From the NCBI RefSeq assembly GCF_000225505.1, contig NZ_BACI01000097.1:186001-250000 (forward strand): 64,000 bases of DNA, in the 5' to 3' direction. This stretch comes from Gordonia alkanivorans NBRC 16433 (GTDB lineage: Bacteria; Actinomycetota; Actinomycetes; Mycobacteriales; Mycobacteriaceae). The notes below the pieces were generated by a model that was given only the letters and a program-made list of their open reading frames with translations, did no database searches and was not told the DNA's origin. Every line of letters starts with the position of its first letter. Positions within the stretch are counted from its first letter, which is position 1. The translations under genes were made by a program, and so were the position numbers. Shown here piece by piece: positions 16,711 to 31,700 of this stretch.

Positions 16711-19700
16711 CACCGGTCGGCCGCGTCGCGGCACCCGCCGACCACGCCAGCACGCGATCACGTTCCGCGGGCGTCACGAGCGGACACTCCCCGACCGCGG
16801 CATCCGGTCGGGCGGTGAGCCCGTCGAGGAGCGTAACCAGGCGCTGCGCGAGCAGTTCGACGGTCCCCTCGTCGAACAGGTCCGTGGCGTACACCATCGA
16901 CGCCGACCAGGACCGGTCCGGACGGGCGACCACCGCGACCGTCAGGTCGAGCTGGGCGGACGTGACCGGCGACTCGAGTGGCGCGACCCGCAGCCCCTCC
17001 GCCTCGAGCACCGGTGAACCGCTGCCCGCGTTGGTCAGCGTGAGCATGACCTGTGCCAGCGGCGAGAACGCCCTCGACCGGGTCGGGTTCAGACGTTCGA
17101 CCAGTGTCTCGAACGGCACGTCGGCGTTGGTGAAGGCGTCGAGGTCGACGACCCGGGTGTCCTCGAGCAGTTCGGCGAAGCTCATCGACGGGTCGACCTC
17201 GGCCCGCAGGACCAGGGTGTTGACGAACATACCGATCAGCTGATCGATCTCGGCGCGTCCGCGACCCGCGATGGGCGTGGCCACCGCGATGTCGTCGGTC
17301 GCGGTGACCCGGGCGAGCAGCACCGACAGGCCCGCGTGCACCACCATGAACGGCGTCATCCCGCGGTCGCGCGCCAGCGCCGAGATCCGCGTCGCGACGT
17401 CGTGCGGGATCTCGAAGTCCACCCGCGCACCCCGCATCGACGCCACGGTCGGGCGCGGGCGGTCGGCGGGCAGTTCCAGCACATCGGGAACCCCGGCGAG
17501 CTGACGCAGCCAGTACGACAGTTGCCGGCCGACCACCGACGTCGGGTCGTCGACCGCCCCGAGCTCGCGTTGCTGCCACAGTGCGTAGTCGGCGAACTGG
17601 ACCGGCAGCGGCGGCAACTCCGGCGTGCGGCCGGCCGCACGGTCGCGGTAGGCGGTCACGACATCGGCCAACAGCGGCCGCATGGACTCACCGTCACCCA
17701 CGATGTGATGCAGCACCGCGAGCAGGACCCACGAACCCTCGCCGCGCTGCCACAACCGGATCCGGACGGGCACCTCGGTGGTGACGTCGAACCCGGCCGA
17801 CAGCGCGTCGAGAAGCTCGGCCTCCGAGGCACATTCGACGAGCCGGGGCAGCGCGGCCGGACCGTCGGCGTCGTGGACGACCTGCGTCGGCCGGCCGTCG
17901 ACGGCGGGGAACGTGGTCCGCAGGATCTCGTGCCGGGCGACGACGTCGCCGATCGCCGCGCTCAGGGCCTCGACGTCGAGCTCGCCGCCGAGTTCGACAC
18001 CGATCGGCAGGTTGTACGCCGCCGACGCCGGATCGAGGCGGTTGATGAACCAGATCCGCTGCTGCGCGAACGACAGCGGGATCTCCGCCGGTCTGGGCTC
18101 GACCCGGATCACCGGAGCGCGCAACCCGCCGCGGTGTTCTCCGAGAGCGGCCAGGGCCCGCGGGGTGGGCGACTCGAATACGTCCCGGACGCCGATGTCG
18201 GCGTTCAACGCGTCGCCGACGCGCGCGGCCAAGCGGGTCGCCGACAGCGAGTTGCCGCCGAGGGCGAAGAAGTCACCCGTCACCGACACCGCGTCGACGC
18301 CCAGCAGGTCGGCGAAGACGGCCACGACGCGCGCCTCGGCCGCCGTCTCCGGGGCCACGAGGTCGTCCGCCGCGATCTCCGGGGCGGGCAGGGCCCGCTT
18401 GTCCAGCTTGCCCGTCGGGGTGAGCGGCAGGGCGTCGAGGACCGTGATCGTCGCCGGGATCATGTACGACGGCAACCGATCCGCGAGATGGTCGCGCAGC
18501 TCGCCGACGTCGACGGCCGCGGCCCCGCCCGCTTGCGCGTCCGATGTCGGCACGACGTAGGCGGCCAGGGCGGTCGCGACCGACCCGCCCACCCCGAGCA
18601 CCACGGCCGTCTGGACACCGGGATACGAGGACAGCGCGTTCTCGATCTCGCCGAGTTCGATGCGCAGCCCGCGCAGCTTCACCTGGTCGTCCGAACGTCC
18701 CAGGTACTCGAGCACCAGCTCACCTGACGCCGAGCGCACCCACCGGACACGGTCGCCCGTGCGGTACATGCGATCGCCGGGCACCCCGAACGGGGACGCC
18801 ACGAACCGTTCGGCGGTCAGTTGCGGGCGCCCGAGGTAACCGCGTGCCAGCGAGACGCCGGTGGCGTACAGCTCGCCGGCCATCCCGACGGGCACCGGCG
18901 CCAGGCGCTGGTCGAGGACCAGCAGACCGGTACCCGGCACGGGCGCGCCGATGGTCACCGGTCCGTCCGGATCGAGCGGACCGCTGATGGTGACCGCCAC
19001 CGACGTCTCCGTCGGACCGTAGGCGTTGTGGAACGCGACCCGGTGCGACCACGCGCGGACGAGGGCGGTGGAGACCGCCTCGCCACCCGAGGCGAGCATC
19101 CGCAGTGCGGGCAGCTCGTCGGGTTCGACCGTCGCCAGCACACTCGGTGTCAGGAACACGTGCGTCAGCGCGTGCTCGCGGAGGAATCCGGTGAGCACCT
19201 CGCCGCCGACGGCCTCGTCCGGCCGGTAGACCAGCGTCGAACCCGAGGTCGAGGCGAGCAGCCACTCGAGCACCGAGGCGTCGAAACTCGGTGAGGCGTA
19301 ACCGAGTACACGTGAACCCGGACGGATACCGAACCGCTGCGCCTCGGCGACCGCAAAGGCGTGTGCACCACGATGGGTGACCGCGACACCCTTGGGCACA
19401 CCGGTCGAGCCGGAGGTGTAGATGACGTAGGCGAGCGCGTCGAGACGCGGGTCACCAGCCATGTCGCCCGGGGTGAGCGGACTGCCGTCGACCTCGCGCA
19501 CCGCCTCGGAGAGGGTGTGCACATCGATCGACTCGACGTCGCCCGGGACGTCGACGCCCGAGTCCGGGCCTCGTCGATCGGACGTGATGACCAGTCGCAC
19601 ACCGGAATCGGTGATCATGTGCGCGATGCGGTCGGCGGGCAGCGTCGGGTCGACGGACAGGTACGCCGCACCCAGCTTCGCCAGGGCCCACTGCCCGACC

Positions 19701-22700
19701 AGACGGTCGACGGTGCGTCCCACCGCGAGCCCCACCACGTGATCGACGCCGATGCCCCGACCGGTCATCCACCGCGCGAGACGATTCGACCGCTCGTCGA
19801 GCTCGGCGTAGGTGAGCGATGCGCCGGTGCCGTCGGTGACCGCGACGATCTCGGCATGCGTGGCCGCGACGTCGGCGAAGACCTCGCCCAGCAGTCGCGG
19901 CTCCGGCGCCGCCGGACCGTTCACCGGGGCGAGCTCGGCGGCTGCCGCCGCGTCGAGGAGGGCGATCGTCGAGGTCGGCCGATCCGCATCGTCGACGGTC
20001 GTCCGCAGGATCTCGCGCAGCGCCGCACCGAACACGCGCACCTGGTCGTCGGCGAAGGCCGACGGCAGGTACTTGAGCTTCAGCAGCAGGCGGTCTCCCG
20101 ACGGTGACGACGCGAGGTTGAGCGGATAGTGCGTCGAGTCGTCGGCATCCACGCCGACGATCTGCAGACCGCCGGCCAGCGACGTGTCCGCGGTCGACAG
20201 CGAGTCGGAGTCCACGGGGAACGACTCGAACACGGTGAGGGTGTCGAAGAGGGCACCCATCCCAGCCAGCGCGGTGAGGTCGGCGAGGCCGACGTGCTGA
20301 TGGTCGAGGACTGCGACCTTGTCGGCCTGCATCGCGGCGAGCACGTCACCGATGGCGGCGTTCGGGTCGACGTCGACGACGCTCGGGACCGTGTTGATGA
20401 ACAGGCCGACCATGCCCTCGACACCGTCGAGGTCGGACGGGCGGCCCGACACGGTCTCACCGAAGGCGACGACCCGGTTACCGGTCATACGCGACAGCAG
20501 TACCGCCCACGCGAACTGCAGGATCGTGCTGACCGTGACGCCGCGCTCGCGGGCGACCCGGTTGATCGCGGCCGTCGTCCCGGCGTCGATCCACTCCTCG
20601 TGGTTGCGCGGCAACGAGGTGGTCGTGGCCTCCTCGACGCCGGACACCAGCGTCGGTTCCTCGAGCGGCGACAGCACCTCCCGCCACGCGGCGAGACCCG
20701 CGGCCCGGTCGGTGGCGGCGAGACGCCGGACGTGATCACCGAAGTCGGTCTCCGCGGCGATGGTGGCCGTGTACGGGCCGACCCCGGCGTACAGCGCGAG
20801 CAGGTCCGCGAGGACCAGCGGCCCGGACCAGCCGTCGAGCAGAATGTGGTGGTTGGTCACGATCAGGCTCAGTGTCGTCTCGGAACCGGCGGCGTGCTCG
20901 ACACCGACGAACCGCATGAGCGGCGGTGCCTCGAGGTCGAACGGCGTGATCCGTTCGGCGTCGGCGATCTCACGCACCCGTCGTGCGACGTCGACGTCGT
21001 CGAGACCCGGGTCCAGGGACACCTCGGACCACGGCAGGTCGGCGCGCGGGGGCACGACCGCCACCAGCGCACCACCGGGGGTACGCACATATCCGCTGCG
21101 CAGCACGCGATGATGCGCCACCAGTTCCGCTGCGGCCGACCGCAATCGCGATCGGTCGACGTCGCCCCCGAGATGCAGGACGGCCTGGGTGACGTACACG
21201 TCCACGCTGCCGGCTCCCGCCGCGGGCACATCGTCGGCGCCCGACGGGTCGCGCGCCGCCATCTGCGACTGGAAGTACAGACCCGCCTGCAGCGGCGTGA
21301 GCGGCCAGACGTCCGCACCCGGGAAACGCACCGCGAGGGCGTCGAGTTCATCCTGCGTGACCGGCGTGCCCGGCACGTCCGCCGGCGACCGGCCCGGGTC
21401 GCCGACCGTCGCGACGTGCTCTGCGACAGCGGCGAGTTCGGCCGCCCACAGTTCGGCGAGTGCGGTGATGTCGTCGGTGCCGAACAGAGCCGACGGGAAC
21501 GTGAAGTTGGCAGTGAGACGACGGGCTTCGCCGTCGCTCCGCGTTCCGACGTTGACGCTCAACGGGTTCAGCGCGACCATCGCGCCCGACACCGACGGCG
21601 GCATCCCCGGTGCGCTCGGCGCGCCGGTGAATGGGATGACGTCGTGCGCGGGTTCGGCCGCGGGACGTCCGGCTCGGCCGGCGCCGAAGAAGTTGAACCC
21701 GATGCTCGGCAGCGGACGCTGGGCCAGCTCGGTGTCGGCGCCGTAGCGCAGCACACCGAATCCGAGCCCGCCGTCGGGTTGCCCGAGGCGTTCTTCCTTG
21801 GCCGACTTCACCGCATGGGTGACGTCGGCGGACGGATCGACGGCCACCGGGGCGATCGTGGTGAACCAGCCGACCGTGCGGGACAGGTCGACGGCGCGTT
21901 CGCCGTCGGCGGTGACGATCTCGTCCTTGCGACCGTGGCCCTCGACCAGGACCGTCACGGGTGCGACGTCGGCGATGCCGCGCGCGGCCTGCCACGACCG
22001 GACCGCCCGTGCGAACGTTCCCAACAGGACGTCGTTGGCGTTGCCGCGGAACGCTTCCGGCACCGAGGTCAGCGCGGCCTCGGTCACCTGCGCGTCGAAC
22101 GAGTGGACCACCGACACCTCGGTGGCGAACCGGTCCCGCGACGCGTCGAAGTCGATCCCGAGATCAGTGGGCCGGGCCGGGAGCCGCTCGAGCCAGTACG
22201 GCAGCTCGGTGGCGCGCCGGTCGGCCTGTGCGCCGACCGCGTGGGCCCACGCCCGCTCGGACGTCGCCTCGGCACGCAGGGCGATCGGCTGACCCGCTGC
22301 CCGCTGCGCCCATCCGGTCACCAGGTCCTCGACGATGATCGGCCAGGACACCGCGTCGACACCGAGATGGTGGATCGCCAGGACGACCCGGCCGACGCCG
22401 TCGACGTCGGTGACGATGCCCGCCGCGACGAGTACACCGGTCGACGGATCGAGGTGTGCCAGCGCCTCGCCATGCGCGGCGCGCACATCCTCGTCGTGGC
22501 CGGGGGTACCCACCGACGAGGCCGAGGACCGCGCGAACACGTACGGCGCTGCGCTCGGGCCATCGGTTCCCGAACCATCTGGGCTCACGCCGGAACCGGC
22601 GACGAGTCGCCAGCGGTCACCGTTGCGGGTGAGACGCGCGGACAGCATCGGGTGCACCGCGATGAGCTCGGACAGCAACTCCGACAACGCGTCCACGGTG

Positions 22701-25700
22701 AGCCCCGACGGTGCATGAAGCACCCGGTACTGCGAGAAGTCCGCGAGATCGCCCGGCTCCGAAGAGTGTTCGATCATCCACGACATCACCGGCAGCAGCG
22801 GCAGGTCGCCGTGCGCGCCGCCCGCGGGTTCGTCGAGCGCCGGCAGGCGGTGGGCCTCGCCGGCGACCACGCGGGCCATCGCCCGGATGGTCCGTTGCTC
22901 GAAAATGTCTCGCGGTGTCAGCGTGAACCCGGCCGCGCGAACCGCCGAGGCGAGCTGGATCGACATGATCGAGTCGCCGCCGAGCGCGAAGAACGACTGG
23001 GTGACCGAGACCCGCTCCAGTCCGAGCAGACCCGCCACGATGCTCGCCAGGGTCTCCTCCGTCGCGTTGGCGGGCGCGACGTGATCGGCGTCGAGCCCCG
23101 CGAAGTCGGGGGCGGGCAGGGCGCGGCGGTCGAGCTTGCCCGCGCTGTTCAGCACGACGTCGTCGATCGGCATCCACAGTGTCGGACGCATGTACTCCGG
23201 GAGTGCCTGTGTCACCGCGTCGCGCAGGACCTCGAGGTCCACGGTCGACGGCGCGACATAGGCGACCAGATGCTGTCCGCCCCCCGGCGCGTCGACCACC
23301 GTCACCGCGGCGTGCACGACGCCGGGCGCGGCCGCGACGACGGACTCGATCTCGCCCAGTTCGATGCGCTGGCCGCGCAGCTTCACCTGGAAGTCGGTGC
23401 GGCCGAGGTACTCGATCTCCCCGTCGGTGTTCCACCGCACGAGATCACCGGTTCGGTAGAGCCGCGAGCCGGGCCGGCCGAACGGGTCGGCCACGAAGCG
23501 CTCGGCGGACAATCCCGGTTGCGCGGCATACCCGCGTGCCACCTGATCGCCACCGAGATAGAGCTCACCCGGGACTCCCGTCGGGACAGGATTCAGTCGC
23601 GCGTCGAGCACATGGGTGGTCGTGTTCCAGACCGGCACGCCGATCGGCACGACCGACGGTGCCCGGGTCACGTCGGCGTAGGCCACCTCGACCGCCGCCT
23701 CGGTGGGACCGAACAGGTTCACGATCCGCACGTGTGGCAGCAGCTCGTGGGCACGGGCCACCACCGCGGGCGGTAGCGCCTCACCGGAGGCGAACAGCCA
23801 GCGGAGCGTACCCAGGCGCGAGATCGTCTCGGCCGGTACGACATCGAGGAACACCGACAGCATCGACGGGACGAAGTGCACCGAGGTGGCGCCGCTCGAC
23901 GCGATCAGGTCGGCGATGTAGAGCGGATCGGCGTGACCGCCCGGTTCCGCGATCACCATCGTCGCACCGGTCAGCAACGGCGCGAACAGCTCCGGCACCG
24001 AGACGTCGAAGGTGTACGGCGTCTTCTGGATGATCCGGTCACCCACGGTCCAGGGGTACTCGTCGAGTCCCCACCACAACCGGTTGGCCACGGACGCGTG
24101 CGAGACGGTGACGCCCTTCGGCCGTCCCGTCGAACCCGAGGTGAACAGGGTGTACAGCGCGTCGTCACCGCGGATCGGCCGCACGCGCTCGGCGTCGGTG
24201 ACCGGCGGAGTCGACGGATCGATGTCGCGGGTCGAATCGACGACGACACGCTGGATCCCGTCGTCGAGACCGGACAGGTCGGCCGCCACGGGCCGCGGTC
24301 CGACGAGGAGGACCCGCGCGGCCGCGGTCTCGACCATGTAGCGCACGCGGTCGCCCGGGGCCGCGGTGTCGATGGGCACGTACTGCCCACCCGCCGCGGT
24401 CACCGCGTGGACCGCCACGACCATCTCCACGCCGCGATCGATGCACACCGCCACCGCGACGTCGGGACCGACGCCCAGCGCCAGCAGCTCGCGCGCCACA
24501 TCTGCGACCCGGGCTCCGAATTCGCGATAAGACAGCTCACGGTCAGCGAAGGTCAGCGCGATCGTGTCGGGATGCCGGGTAGTGCCGGCCTCTACCCCGG
24601 CGACAACGGATTCCGCTGCGATGACGATCTCGGTGCCACGGGACCGACGCAGTATGTCCGCAACCTCGGCGGGTTCGAGGAGCGCCGCCTCAGCCACCGG
24701 CGCCTCGGTCCGCGCCGTCAGCTGATCGAGGATCGCGACGAACCTGCGGGCCAGCTGAGCCACGGTGTCCTCATCAAAGAGGTCCCGTGCAAACACGAAC
24801 TCGAGCGGCCAGTCGCCGTCGCGCTCGGGGACGGTGACACCGACGGTGAGGTCGAGCTTCGCCGGCGGGTCTGCGGGCGACATCGGTTCGATGTCGAGAC
24901 CGGCAACGGAGGCCGGGGCCGTGTCGGCTCCCATCTCGGGGAGAGCCGTCTGACCGAAGGTCAGCATGACCTGCGCCAGTGGTGCGAACGCCTCCGACCG
25001 TACGGGGTTGAGTCGCTCGACGAGCGTCTCGAACGCGACGTCGGCGTTGGCGAACGCCTCGAGATCGGTCTCGCGCGCCTGCTCGAGGAGTTCGGCGAAC
25101 GTCATCGACGGAGCGATCTGCGTGCGGAGGACGAGGGTGTTGACGAACATACCGACCAGCGGGTCGAGGACACGCTGGCCGCGGCCCGCCACCGGCGTCG
25201 CAATCGCCACGTCCTCCCCCGCCGACAGACGCGCCAGCAGAACCGCGAGCGCCGCATGTACCACGATGAACGGCGTCGCGTCGGCCTCGCGAGCGAGGTC
25301 GCGCACGCGGTCGCCGATCTCGGCCGGTATCGCGGCACCGACCCGGCCGCCCCGCTGCGAGGCGACGAGCGGCCTCGGCCGATCGAACGGCAGCGTGAGC
25401 ACCTCGGGCAGATCGGCGAGTTTGTCTGCCCAGTAGGACAACTGGGCGCCGATCACCGAGTCCGGGTCGGACCCGTCGCCGAGGACATCGTGCTGCCAGA
25501 GCGCGAAGTCGGCGAACTGGACCTCGAGCGGTTCGAAGTCGGGTGCCCGCCCGGCGACCCGCGCGTCGTAGGCGTTCATCACGTCGGCCAGGAGCGGATT
25601 CATCGATTCGCCGTCGGCAGCGATGTGATGGACGACCACTGCGACCACGGATCGGCCCGGCTCGACCGGCCAGACCCGCGCACGGACCGGCCAGTCGGCG

Positions 25701-28700
25701 CTCACGTCGAAGCCCGCGACGATCGCGCTCTCCAGCTCGCGCTGATCCGCCACGATCCCCCAGTCGAGGCGTTCGGCGATCTGCTCGCGCGGATGGATGA
25801 GCTGATATGCCGCCCCCTCGACGGAGGGGAAGGTGGTGCGCAAGACCTCGTGGCGGCCCACCACGTCGGCCATCGCCTGGCGCAGTGCGTCGGTGTCCAG
25901 AGGTCCGGTCACCTGCAACACCACCGGGATGTTGTAGGTCGGAAGCGACGGATCGAACTGGTTGATGAACCACATCCGTTGCTGTGCGAACGACAGCGGA
26001 ACGAGTTCCGGCCGTTCGGCATTCGCGACGATCGGGGGCAGCGCCGCGGCGTGTCCGGACACCTCGCCCACCAGCGCACGTACTGTCGGCGCCTCGAACA
26101 GGTCACGCACCGAGGTCTCGACACCGAGTACCTCGCCCACCCGGGCGGCGACGCGCGTCGCCGACAGCGAGTTGCCACCGAGGTCGAAGAAGGACTCGGT
26201 CACGCTGACCTGGTCGATGCCCAGGACCTCGGCGAACACCGCGGCGACCGCAGCCTCCTGCTCGGTCTCCGGGGCCACGATCTCGCCGACCTCGATCACC
26301 GGTGCGGGGAGCGCCGCCTTGTCGAGCTTGCCGACCGGGGTCAGCGGGAGCTCGTCGAGCACAGCCACCGATGCCGGCACCATGTGCGCCGGAAGTCGTT
26401 CGCCGACAAATGCTCTCAGCTCTGCCGGATCGACGTCGGCGCCCGTGGCGACCACATAGGCGGCCAGCGCGGTGGCGACCGAACCGCCGACACCGACGAC
26501 CACGGCCGAGCGGACCGCCGGGTGCTCGGCGAGAACCGCCTCGATCTCACCCAGTTCGATGCGCAGCCCGCGCAGCTTCACCTGGTCGTCGCTGCGTCCG
26601 GAGTACTCGATGACCGGGGCGCCGGTAAAATCCTGTTTCCACCGCACGATGTCACCGGTGCGATACATCCGGTCACCCGGGTGCCCGTGCGGGTTGGCCA
26701 CGAACTTCTCGGCGGTCAGGCCAGGGCGGTCGAGGTATCCGCGCGACAGCGCGCCGCCGTTGACATACAGCTCACCCGCGACCCCGATGGGGACCGGACG
26801 CAATTGCGCGTCGAGCACCATCAGGCCCACGCCGGCGAGCGGGCCGCCGAGCGAGACCGGCTCGCCCACCGCCATCGGCGCACTGATGGTGACGCCGATC
26901 GTGGTTTCGGTGGGGCCGTACAGGTTCTGGATCCGCCGGAACGGAGCCCAGCTGTCCTTGAGCGCCTGCGGCACGGCCTCGCCGCCGGCATACACGACCC
27001 GGAGTGCGGGAACCGCCTGCGGTTCGATGGTCGCGAGCACGGTCGGCGTCAGGAACGTGTGGGTGATCGCCTGCCGCATCATGAAGTCCTGCAGCGGCGG
27101 ACCGCCGACGGCGTCAGCGGGACGATAGATCAACACGCCGCCGGACACGGTCGCAAGCAGATACTCGAGCACCGACGCGTCGAAGCTGGGCGAGGCAAAG
27201 CCCAGCACCCGCGAGTACTCGTCGGCACCCGACCGGCGGATCTCCTCGGCGGCGAAGTTCGCCAGACCCGAATGTGTCACGGCGACACCCTTCGGGCGTC
27301 CGGTCGAGCCAGACGTGTAGATCACGTAGGCGACGTTGTCGACCCGCACCGGCGCACGACGATCCGATGCGGTGATCGGCGCGTCGGACAATCTCTCGAT
27401 CTCGGCGGACAGCGTGGCGTCGTCGAGACGGAGCCACGAGAAGCGATCCCCGGGCAGGGTTCCCGACGCCTCGACGGCCAGGCCCAGGACCGCGCCCGAA
27501 TCCTCGACCATGTTCGCCACCCGCTCGGCGGGATAGTCCGGGTCGATCGGCACATACCCACCACCGGTCTTGGCCACCGCCCAGATAGCGGTGAGCAGCT
27601 GCGCGGAGCGGCCGATCGCCAGCGCGACCAGCTTCTCCGGGCCGATGCCCTGACCGATCAGCCAGCGCGCCAGGCGGTTCGACCGCGCGTCGAGGTCCGC
27701 GTAGGACAGCCAGACGTTGTCGGCGTCGACGACGGCCTGGCGCGGTCCCCACTTCGCGGCGGACTGTGCGAACAGGTCGCCCAGGACGACCGGCTCGGTT
27801 CCCGCCCCCCCGGTCACGACCGCGTCGGAGTCGGCGATCGACACCGTCTGGCGCTGGGGCTCGGGTTGCGCTGCGGCGCGGGCGAGCTCGGCAACCGACA
27901 TCGTGTCGCCGAGCGTGATCTGCCGCAGCGGGGTCCGGGGATCGTCGACGGCCTCGGTCAGCAGTCCGACGAGCTGCTCGCCCAGGCGGACCGCGGTCGA
28001 CTCGTCGAACAGGTCCGTGGCGTAGGTGATGGTGCCTGCCCACTCCTCGCCGCGGCCGGGCTGGGTCATCCCGATGAGCAGGTCGACGCGCGCCGGGGTC
28101 TGACCGGTGTCCACCGGACTCACCCGGAGGCCGGCGACCTCCCCCACCGACAGGTCGGCGCCGGCGAGCTCCGGCAGGGTGGACTGGTCGAAGGTGAGCC
28201 AGACCTGGGTGAACGGAGCGAAGGCCGCCGACCGTTGGGCACCGGCAGCATCGACGACGATCTCGAAGGGCACATCGGCATTCGCGAACGCGCCGAGATC
28301 GGCCTCTCTGGTGGCCTCGAGCAGATCGTCGAAGCCGCGGTCGAGGTCCACGCTGGTGCGAAGCACGAGCGTGTTGACGAACATGCCGACCAGCGGATCG
28401 AGCACGCGCTGACCTCGACCCGCGACCGGGGTGCCGATCGCGATGTCATCGGTCGCCGACAGTCGCGAGAGCAGCGCGGCCAACGCCGCGTGCACAACCA
28501 TGAAGGGCGTGGCGCCGGTGTCCTGGGCGACGCGCGCGATCCGGTCACCGACCTCGGCCGGCACCGTGAAGGAGACGCGTCCGCCGCGCTGGCTGGCACG
28601 GGCCGGGCGGGGGCGGTCGGTGGGCACGTCGATCACGTCCGGCAGACCGGCCAACCGCTCGACCCAGTAGGCGAGCTGGCGACCGACAACGGATTCCGGA

Positions 28701-31700
28701 TCGTCGGGCGAGCCGAGCACGTCGTGCTGCCAGATCGCGAAGTCGGCGAACTGGACCTCGAGATCTGCGAAATCCGGGTCGGCATCCGCGGTTTCGGCCA
28801 GATAAGCGGTGACGACATCGCTCACCAGGGGCATCATCGACTCACCGTCGGAGGCGATGTGGTGGGTGACGACCGCGAACACGTGCTCATCCGGCGCCAC
28901 CTCCCAGATCCGGGCGCGGATCGGCCAGTCGCGCGAGACGTCGAAGCCGGCCGACACCGCGGCCTCGATCTCCTCTTGCGAGGAGACCACATCCCAGTCC
29001 AGACGCGCGGCGACCGAGGTCGCGCGGTTGATCTTCTGATACGGCGTGCCGTCGGCGGACGGGAACGTGGTCCGCAGCGACTCGTGGCGCGACACCACGT
29101 CGATCAGGGCGGCGTGCAGAGCGTCTTCGTCGAGGGAACCGGACAGCCGCAACACCACCGGGATGTTGTAGGCCGACGAGGTGGTATCGGCTTGGTTGAC
29201 GAACCACATCCGTTGCTGCGCAAAGGCCAGCGGGATGCGTTCCGGACGCGGACTGACCGCGACGATGGGCGCCCGGGCTGCGTCGAGATCGGCGCTGGCA
29301 CGGGCCAGTTCTCGCACGCTCGGCGCGTCGAACAGATCGCGGACCGAGATCTCGCTGCCGGTGACCTCACCGACGCGCGCGGCCAACCGCATCGCCGACA
29401 GCGAGTTGCCACCGAGGTCGAAGAAGGAGTCGGTGACGCTCACGCGGCCGAGGCCGAGGACGTCGGCGAACACGGCCGCCACCGCGGCCTCCGACTCATC
29501 GGCGGGCTCGACGTACTCACCGGCGGAGAACACCGGCTCAGGCAGTGCACGACGGTCGATCTTGCCTGCGGTGTTCAGCGCGATGTCCTCGACGGGCATC
29601 CACACGCTCGGCCGCATGTACTCCGGGAGCGACGCCGCGACAACGGACTTCACCGCGTCGATGTCGAGACGCTCGCCCGGGGCCCCCGCCACGTAACCGA
29701 CGAGGTGTTCGCCGCCACCGGGTGCGGTGGCCACCGTCGCCGCAGCGTGCACGACGCCGGGCGCCGACGCGATGACCGCCTCGATCTCACCGAGTTCGAT
29801 GCGCTGTCCGCGCAGCTTGACCTGGAAGTCGGTGCGGCCGAGATACTCCAGCACGCCATCGGGACGGCGGCGCACCAGGTCGCCGGTGCGGTACAGACGC
29901 GAGCCCGGCTCGCCGTACGGGTCGGCGACGAATCTCTCGGCAGTGAGGTCCGGGCGGGCGGCGTAACCGCGGGCGAGTTGGACCCCGCCGAGGTAGAGCT
30001 CGCCGGGCACGCCGGGAGGGACCCGGCGCAACCGCGAATCCAACACCACTGCAGACGAATTCCAGACCGGAACGCCGATGGGCACCGTCGGATCATCCGC
30101 GGCGACGGAGTGAATCCGCTCGAACGTGATCTCCACCGCGGCCTCGGTCGGGCCGTACAGGTTGAAGAACCAGGCATCCGGCCACAGTTCGCGCGCCGGT
30201 GCCGCGACCGCCGGCGGCAACGCCTCACCCGTGGTCGAGACGATCCGGAGGGTGTCGAGCGCGGCGAGCTGTTCGCGGTCGACGACCTCGAGGAACACCG
30301 AGAGCATGGACGGCACGAAGTGCACCATCGTCGTGCCGGTGCGGGCGATCTCGTCGGCCACCTGCCGCGGATTGAGGTGACCACCGTCGGCGAGGACGAC
30401 CACGCGCGCGCCGATCGCCAACGGCGCGAACAGTTCCGGCACCGAGCAGTCGAAGGTGTACGGCGTCTTCTGCATCACGACGTCGTCGGGGCCGATCGGC
30501 AGCGCGTCCAGGCCCCACCACAGGCGGTTGAGCACGGCCGCGTGTGAGAGGGTCACACCCTTCGGACGTCCGGTCGACCCGGAGGTGAAGAGGGTGTATG
30601 CCGCATCGTCCGGGCGCAGCGGCGCGAGTCGCTCGTCGTCGGACACCGGGGCGGCGGACGCCGCGTCGACGTCCAGCAGCGCCGAGGCGTCGACGGTCAT
30701 GACACGGACCCCGGCCTCGTCCGCGGCGTTCACCGCGCCGGGTACCCCGTCCGCGTCGGCGACCAGCAGCACTCGCGCACCGGCGGTCTCGTACATGTAG
30801 CGAACGCGGTCCGCGGGTGCGGCCACGTCGACGGGTACGTACTGACCACCGGCGGCGACGACGGCATGGATGGCCACCATCATCTCGACCGATCGCGGAA
30901 CACACAGCGCCACAGCGACATCGGGACCGACCCCGGCGGCTATCAGGGCACGGGCGAGCGTGTTGACCCGGGCCGAGAACTCCGCGTAGGACACCTCACG
31001 CTCACCGAAGACGAGCGCGGTCGCGTCAGGAGTGCGTCGGGCCTGCGCGGCCACGGCGTCACTGACCGTCTGCACGGCCGGCAACTCCACGGGATCGCCC
31101 CATTCAGCGGTCTCGATCTCGGCCACCGTCGCCGGCGCGACGAAGGGCGCGTCGCCCACTGCGGTTCCCGGCGCCGCGGTCAACGCACCGAGCAGGCGGG
31201 TGAAGCGGTTGGCGAACTCAAGGACGGTCGCTTCCTCGAAGAGGTCGGTGGCATAGGTGATCGACATCGGCCATACCTGGCCGACCGGGCGAGACGACAC
31301 CGTGATCCACAGGTCGGTCTGCGCCATCGCGGCCACGTCATCGTACGGCGTGACCGTCAGTCCGCCGGCCTCGCCGAGAGCTTCGGTCACCGACGCGGCC
31401 GGGTCGAAGGAGAAGATCACCTGCGCCAGTGGAGCGAACGCCTCGGAGCGAACCGGGTTGAGTCGGTCGACGAGGGTCTCGAACGGGATGTCGGCGTGAG
31501 CGAAGGCGCTCAGGTCTGTCTCGCGAACATCCGCGAGGAATTCCTGGAACGACCGGCCACCGTCGACGCCGGTCCGCAGGACGAGCGTGTTGACGAACAT
31601 GCCGACCAGCGGATCGAGCACTTCCTGGCCTCGACCGGCGATCGGCGTGCCCACCGCGATGTCGTCCGTCGCCGAGAGTCGTGCGAGCAGAACTGCGAGG

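Noticed and set aside
23876..30547. A 2,223-codon open frame on the plus strand, and many other long plus-strand frames (for example 8762-12874, 13151-16333, 49100-51163)
   Set aside because: They lie exactly opposite the NRPS genes, give Arg/Asp/Gly/His-rich sequence without domains, and arise from GC-rich codon bias on the antisense side.
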